Under the pieces are notes generated by a model. That model was given only the letters and a program-made list of their open reading frames with translations. It had not been told where the DNA came from and did no database searches. Below, piece by piece: positions 3,814 through 6,146 of a stretch of DNA of 6,146 nt; the stretch's first letter is position 1, and each line of letters begins with the position of its first letter. This DNA is from an uncultured archaeon (GTDB taxonomy: Archaea > Thermoproteota > CALKCG01 > B24): the NCBI GenBank assembly GCA_938082915.1, contig CALKCG010000079.1, positions 1 to 6,146 of the forward strand. The letters run 5' to 3'. The translations under genes and the position numbers were made by a program.

Positions 3814-5349
3814 ATGGGAGGTACGTATATTCTAGCTCATGATATAGGCACTACGGGAGATAAGGCAACGTTGTTTGACTTAGATGGACGTTTAGTTGCG
3901 AGTACCTTAAAGGAGTATGGTCTTCACCAGCCGAAACCGACGTGGGCTGAACAGAATCCAGAAAGCTGGTGGGCTGCTTTTATCGCCTCCACACGGGAGA
4001 TTCTAAAAACCTCTAAAGTACATCCTAGTGAAATTGAGGTTGTCGGCTTTAGTGGTCAAATGATGGGGTGCCTTCCCATAGATAAAAACGGTGACCCTTT
4101 GAGGCCTAGCATTATATGGATGGATCAGAGAAGTGTAGATCAAGCTAATTTCATAGCGGAGAGAATAGGTGAAGAAGCCTTCTACATGGTGACTGGAAAT
4201 AGGGTGAATCCATCTTATACGATTTCGAAGATCCTCTGGTTGAGAGAGAATGAACCAGAAGTTTATGGGAGGACGTATAAATTCCTTCAATCAAAGGACT
4301 ACATTATTCTCAAGTTGACTGGGGAATACGTTACGGATTATTCCGATGCTTCTTTAGCTGGGTTGCTCGACGTGAACAAAAGACAATGGGCATACGGAAT
4401 TCTTGAAGAACTTCAAATTCCGGTCGATAAGTTGCCGAGGCTCTGTTCTTCCACCGAGGTAGTAGGAGGTGTTGAGTGGTCAGCCGCTGAAAAAACCGGT
4501 CTAAAGCCTGGGACACCGGTGGTTTTAGGTGGAGGAGATGGAGCATGTGCGGCTGTTGGCGCCGGAGTGGTTAGATATGGATATGCCTACAACTATATTG
4601 GAGCCTCTTCCTGGATTAGTATTTGCACAGATAAACCGCTCATAGATCCAAGGATGAGGATCTTCAATCAATGGCATCTAGACCCTAGTAAGGTTTCTCC
4701 AACTGGTACTATGCAGATGGCTGGCGGTTCCTATAGGTGGCTTAGAGATGAAATTTGCCGAGTGGAAGTGGAAGAGGCGCAGAGGCTTGGAGTTGACCCA
4801 TATACGGTTATGGATTTAGAGGCTGAGAAGGTGAAGCCCGGCTCTGGGAAGGTGATATTTCTTCCATACTTGATGGGTGAGAGGTCTCCATGGTGGGATC
4901 CGAATGCTAGAGGCGTATTCTTCGGATTAGCGCTTGGACATAGGAGGAGGCATTTGATAAGGGCGGTTTTAGAGGGTGTATGCTTCAACCTGAGAGTAAT
5001 TCTAGAGGCTTTTGAAGAGCAGGGAGTAAGAGTAGAGAGTATTAGGGTGATAGGTGGTGGAGCTAAGAGTAAGATTTGGAGGGATATTATGGCGAGTGTT
5101 TATGGGAAAACTATACTAGTTCCAGAGTACTTAATGGAGGCGACATCATTTGGGGCTGCTATAGCAGCCGGAGTAGGTGTAGGAGTATATGAGGACTTCA
5201 ATGTAGCGGAGAAGCTTGTCAGAATCAACGCTATACATGATCCAGACCCAATGCTATTTGAGAAATATTCTACACTATATGGATACTTTAAAAAACTTTA
5301 CTTAGCGCTTGTGCCACTCTACCGTGAATTAGCAGGTCTTAAAATCTAA
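3814..5349 (+). CDS. FGGY-family carbohydrate kinase, xylulokinase-like
   Basis: Phosphorylates a sugar with ATP in the cytoplasm; nearest in style to xylulokinases, which feed D-xylulose into the pentose phosphate route. It is 511 residues from the ATG at 3814, normal for FGGY kinases, and complete. The N-terminal phosphate-binding loop is HDIGTTG (Asp10). F-S-G-Q-M-M-G lies at 79-85. The second loop GGGDGACAAVGAG carries the likely catalytic base, Asp242. FLPYLMGERSPWW is the family segment in the C-terminal domain. IGGGAKSKIW (413-422) is the adenine-side ATP motif, followed by EATSFGAA (442-449). One oddity: E. coli-type xylulokinases have Q-M-H-G where this has Q-M-M-G (Met84), so the His that contacts xylulose is absent and the substrate is open. 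No sugar transporter or isomerase is alongside. The gene has its own promoter and ribosome site and seems to be transcribed alone. Confidence 0.9.
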   Translation: MGGTYILAHDIGTTGDKATLFDLDGRLVASTLKEYGLHQPKPTWAEQNPESWWAAFIASTREILKTSKVHPSEIEVVGFSGQMMGCLPIDKNGDPLRPSIIWMDQRSVDQANFIAERIGEEAFYMVTGNRVNPSYTISKILWLRENEPEVYGRTYKFLQSKDYIILKLTGEYVTDYSDASLAGLLDVNKRQWAYGILEELQIPVDKLPRLCSSTEVVGGVEWSAAEKTGLKPGTPVVLGGGDGACAAVGAGVVRYGYAYNYIGASSWISICTDKPLIDPRMRIFNQWHLDPSKVSPTGTMQMAGGSYRWLRDEICRVEVEEAQRLGVDPYTVMDLEAEKVKPGSGKVIFLPYLMGERSPWWDPNARGVFFGLALGHRRRHLIRAVLEGVCFNLRVILEAFEEQGVRVESIRVIGGGAKSKIWRDIMASVYGKTILVPEYLMEATSFGAAIAAGVGVGVYEDFNVAEKLVRINAIHDPDPMLFEKYSTLYGYFKKLYLALVPLYRELAGLKI

Positions 5350-5358
5350 CGCTAAGAC

Positions 5359-5544
5359 ATGTTGAAAACACGGTTAACTCCATTCAATACGTGGCTTTAT
5401 AAGTTTAAAACCGGATTCAAGTGCTCTAAAGTTGAACGGTTTCTCAGTCTTCCCGTGAAGAATAGTATACTCATTGCTAAGGCTTTGAGTAAGGAGGCTT
5501 TCCACATTCTTGAAAAACTATCTACCATAAGCTTCATAGATTGA
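5359..5544 (+). CDS. Doubtful 61-codon ORF after the kinase, possibly a truncated helix-turn-helix start
   Basis: An ORF opens nine bases past the kinase stop and ends at a TGA at 5542-5544. I do not recognise it as a gene. The second half, from an in-frame GTG at 5455, reads KNSILIAKALSKEAFHILEKLS, which resembles the first helix of archaeal winged-helix regulators (the A-L-S-x-E-x-x-x-I-L-x-x-L pattern), but it stops before any helix-turn-helix. No ribosome site precedes the ATG; a TTTATAAG at 5397-5404 could be an unrelated TATA-like match. It may be a gene remnant or chance. Confidence 0.2.
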   Translation: MLKTRLTPFNTWLYKFKTGFKCSKVERFLSLPVKNSILIAKALSKEAFHILEKLSTISFID

Positions 5545-5577
5545 ATGATGTAGACGTCATAGTTGTAGATACAAGTC

Positions 5578-5870
5578 TTATCCTCCAGCTACGGGAGGAA
5601 GAATCGATAGAACATCTCCATCTTGAAGTTTCGTCTTAAACCCTTCGCTAAGGGAGATGTTTCTCCCGTTCAGTAGGAAGTTGAGGGATAATCCTTCAAA
5701 TTCACCAACACCGTATAGGTAATCTCTAAACTTTTCACCGTACTTGGCTGAGAGCATTTCTAAAAGCTCTCCAACAGATGTACCTTCTTCTAATTCGATT
5801 AAATCCTCACGCCTCCCCGTAAATTCCCTCAAATGGGCGAAATACCTGACTTTAACCTTCGTTTTCCCAC
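5578..5870 (-). CDS. moaD: MoaD-like molybdopterin synthase small subunit, with a 5' frame break
   Basis: A ubiquitin-fold sulfur carrier: after activation as a C-terminal thiocarboxylate it would donate sulfur to the molybdopterin precursor with MoaE; archaeal members can also act as small modifiers. The C-terminus LPPVAGG ends in the required Gly-Gly at the stop (5580-5578). The body shows LIELEEGTSVGELLEML, typical of MoaD after its first strand, and DGDVLSILPPV. The family's first strand is present too (KVKVRYFAHLREFTG), but it lies upstream of the first usable start in this frame, a TTG at 5832. Above it the frame has no ATG, GTG or TTG before a TAA near 5887. A GTG at 5870 would give MGKTKVKVRYFAHLREFTG if one base were added in the GGGAAAA run (5862-5868). 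I give the coordinates from that GTG; the uninterrupted frame from TTG covers 5832-5578 (84 residues). No other cofactor gene is nearby, so a SAMP or ThiS-like role remains possible. Confidence 0.85.
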
Positions 5871-6146
5871 CAAAACCTTCAAATTACTTCATCCCCTAAA
5901 AAGCATTACGCTATTGAGGAGTGCCATGCAGTCGAAAGCTGCCTCTATGAAAACTGAGAATCTCCCGCCTTCAGTCGTAGAGAGCACCGAGAAACGACTA
6001 TGAGATGAATACACTCTGGGGACTGTTTGAGAAGGTACCGAACTTCGTGAATTGACTTCACCCATCGAATTTTGTAACGTGGAATTTATCCCACTAAAAA
6101 GGTGATAAAGTTTAAGTCCTACTAGAAATTAAAAAACAATTAGGTG
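5871..6146. other. Right-edge stretch with no recognised gene
   Basis: Two short opposing ORFs cover most of it: 58 codons on minus (6065-5889, ends in FIEAAFDCMALLNSVMLFRG) and 56 codons on plus (5833-6003), the latter starting within moaD. Neither has a recognisable domain or clear ribosome site; the minus one has a GATAAATT about 20 bases before its ATG and ends just upstream of moaD, so it is the better candidate. A six-base inverted repeat AGTCGT/ACGACT (5973-5999) lies within. The last 50 bases are A/T-rich and could hold a promoter for a gene beyond the edge. Confidence 0.35.

Noticed and set aside
4003..4988. Three minus ORFs inside the kinase (4003-4290, 4331-4546, 4731-4988)
   Set aside because: Shadows of the kinase frame, no motifs and no promoters.
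5405..5424. GGATTCAAGTGCTC, similar to the tRNA-Val T arm (possible second attachment site)
   Set aside because: Only about ten bases agree and the acceptor end is absent; chance is sufficient. No real second copy of the tRNA 3' end is in the window.

Overview
The window looks archaeal, most likely from the Thermoproteota/TACK side (Bathyarchaeia-like would fit, but this is inference). The reasons are: several genes have an A/T-rich TATA-like box about 20-31 bases before the start codon with little or no leader; probable terminators are plain T-runs; the tRNA has no encoded CCA; and the PRPP synthetase, the small winged-helix proteins and the tRNA-linked tyrosine recombinase remnant all resemble archaeal families.

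Layout. Positions 1-1252 (minus) hold the first 417 codons of a long bactofilin-like beta-solenoid protein with a regular 17-residue repeat; it runs off the left edge. Positions 1253-1893 hold no large gene, but a 42-codon CxxCH micro-ORF (1845-1717, minus), closed by a nine-T run, sits divergently from prs. Positions 1903-2784 (plus) encode ribose-phosphate pyrophosphokinase. Positions 2785-3700 form a small accessory island around an intact tRNA-Val(GAC) at 3172-3245. Left of the tRNA is a frameshifted, truncated winged-helix gene (about 3013-2892, minus). Directly right of it is the start of a degenerate tyrosine recombinase. Right of that is a short winged-helix gene (3661-3407, minus) that appears to have lost its wing. 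I read this as the worn remains of an element once integrated at the tRNA gene. Positions 3814-5349 (plus) encode an FGGY-family sugar kinase of xylulokinase type. Positions 5870-5578 (minus) encode a MoaD-like ubiquitin-fold protein whose 5' end is out of frame with its only plausible start. The last 270 bases hold only unrecognised short ORFs.

How the genes relate. Prs makes PRPP for nucleotide and amino acid synthesis. The FGGY kinase would feed a pentulose or similar ketose into central metabolism, so both touch pentose phosphates, but they are separate transcription units and the link is only thematic. MoaD would supply the sulfur-carrier subunit for molybdopterin (or tungstopterin) synthesis; no other cofactor gene is in view. 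The solenoid protein is probably a self-assembling structural protein. The most interesting part is the tRNA-Val island, where two related winged-helix copies and an integrase fragment show indels and truncations that can be read directly from the sequence.
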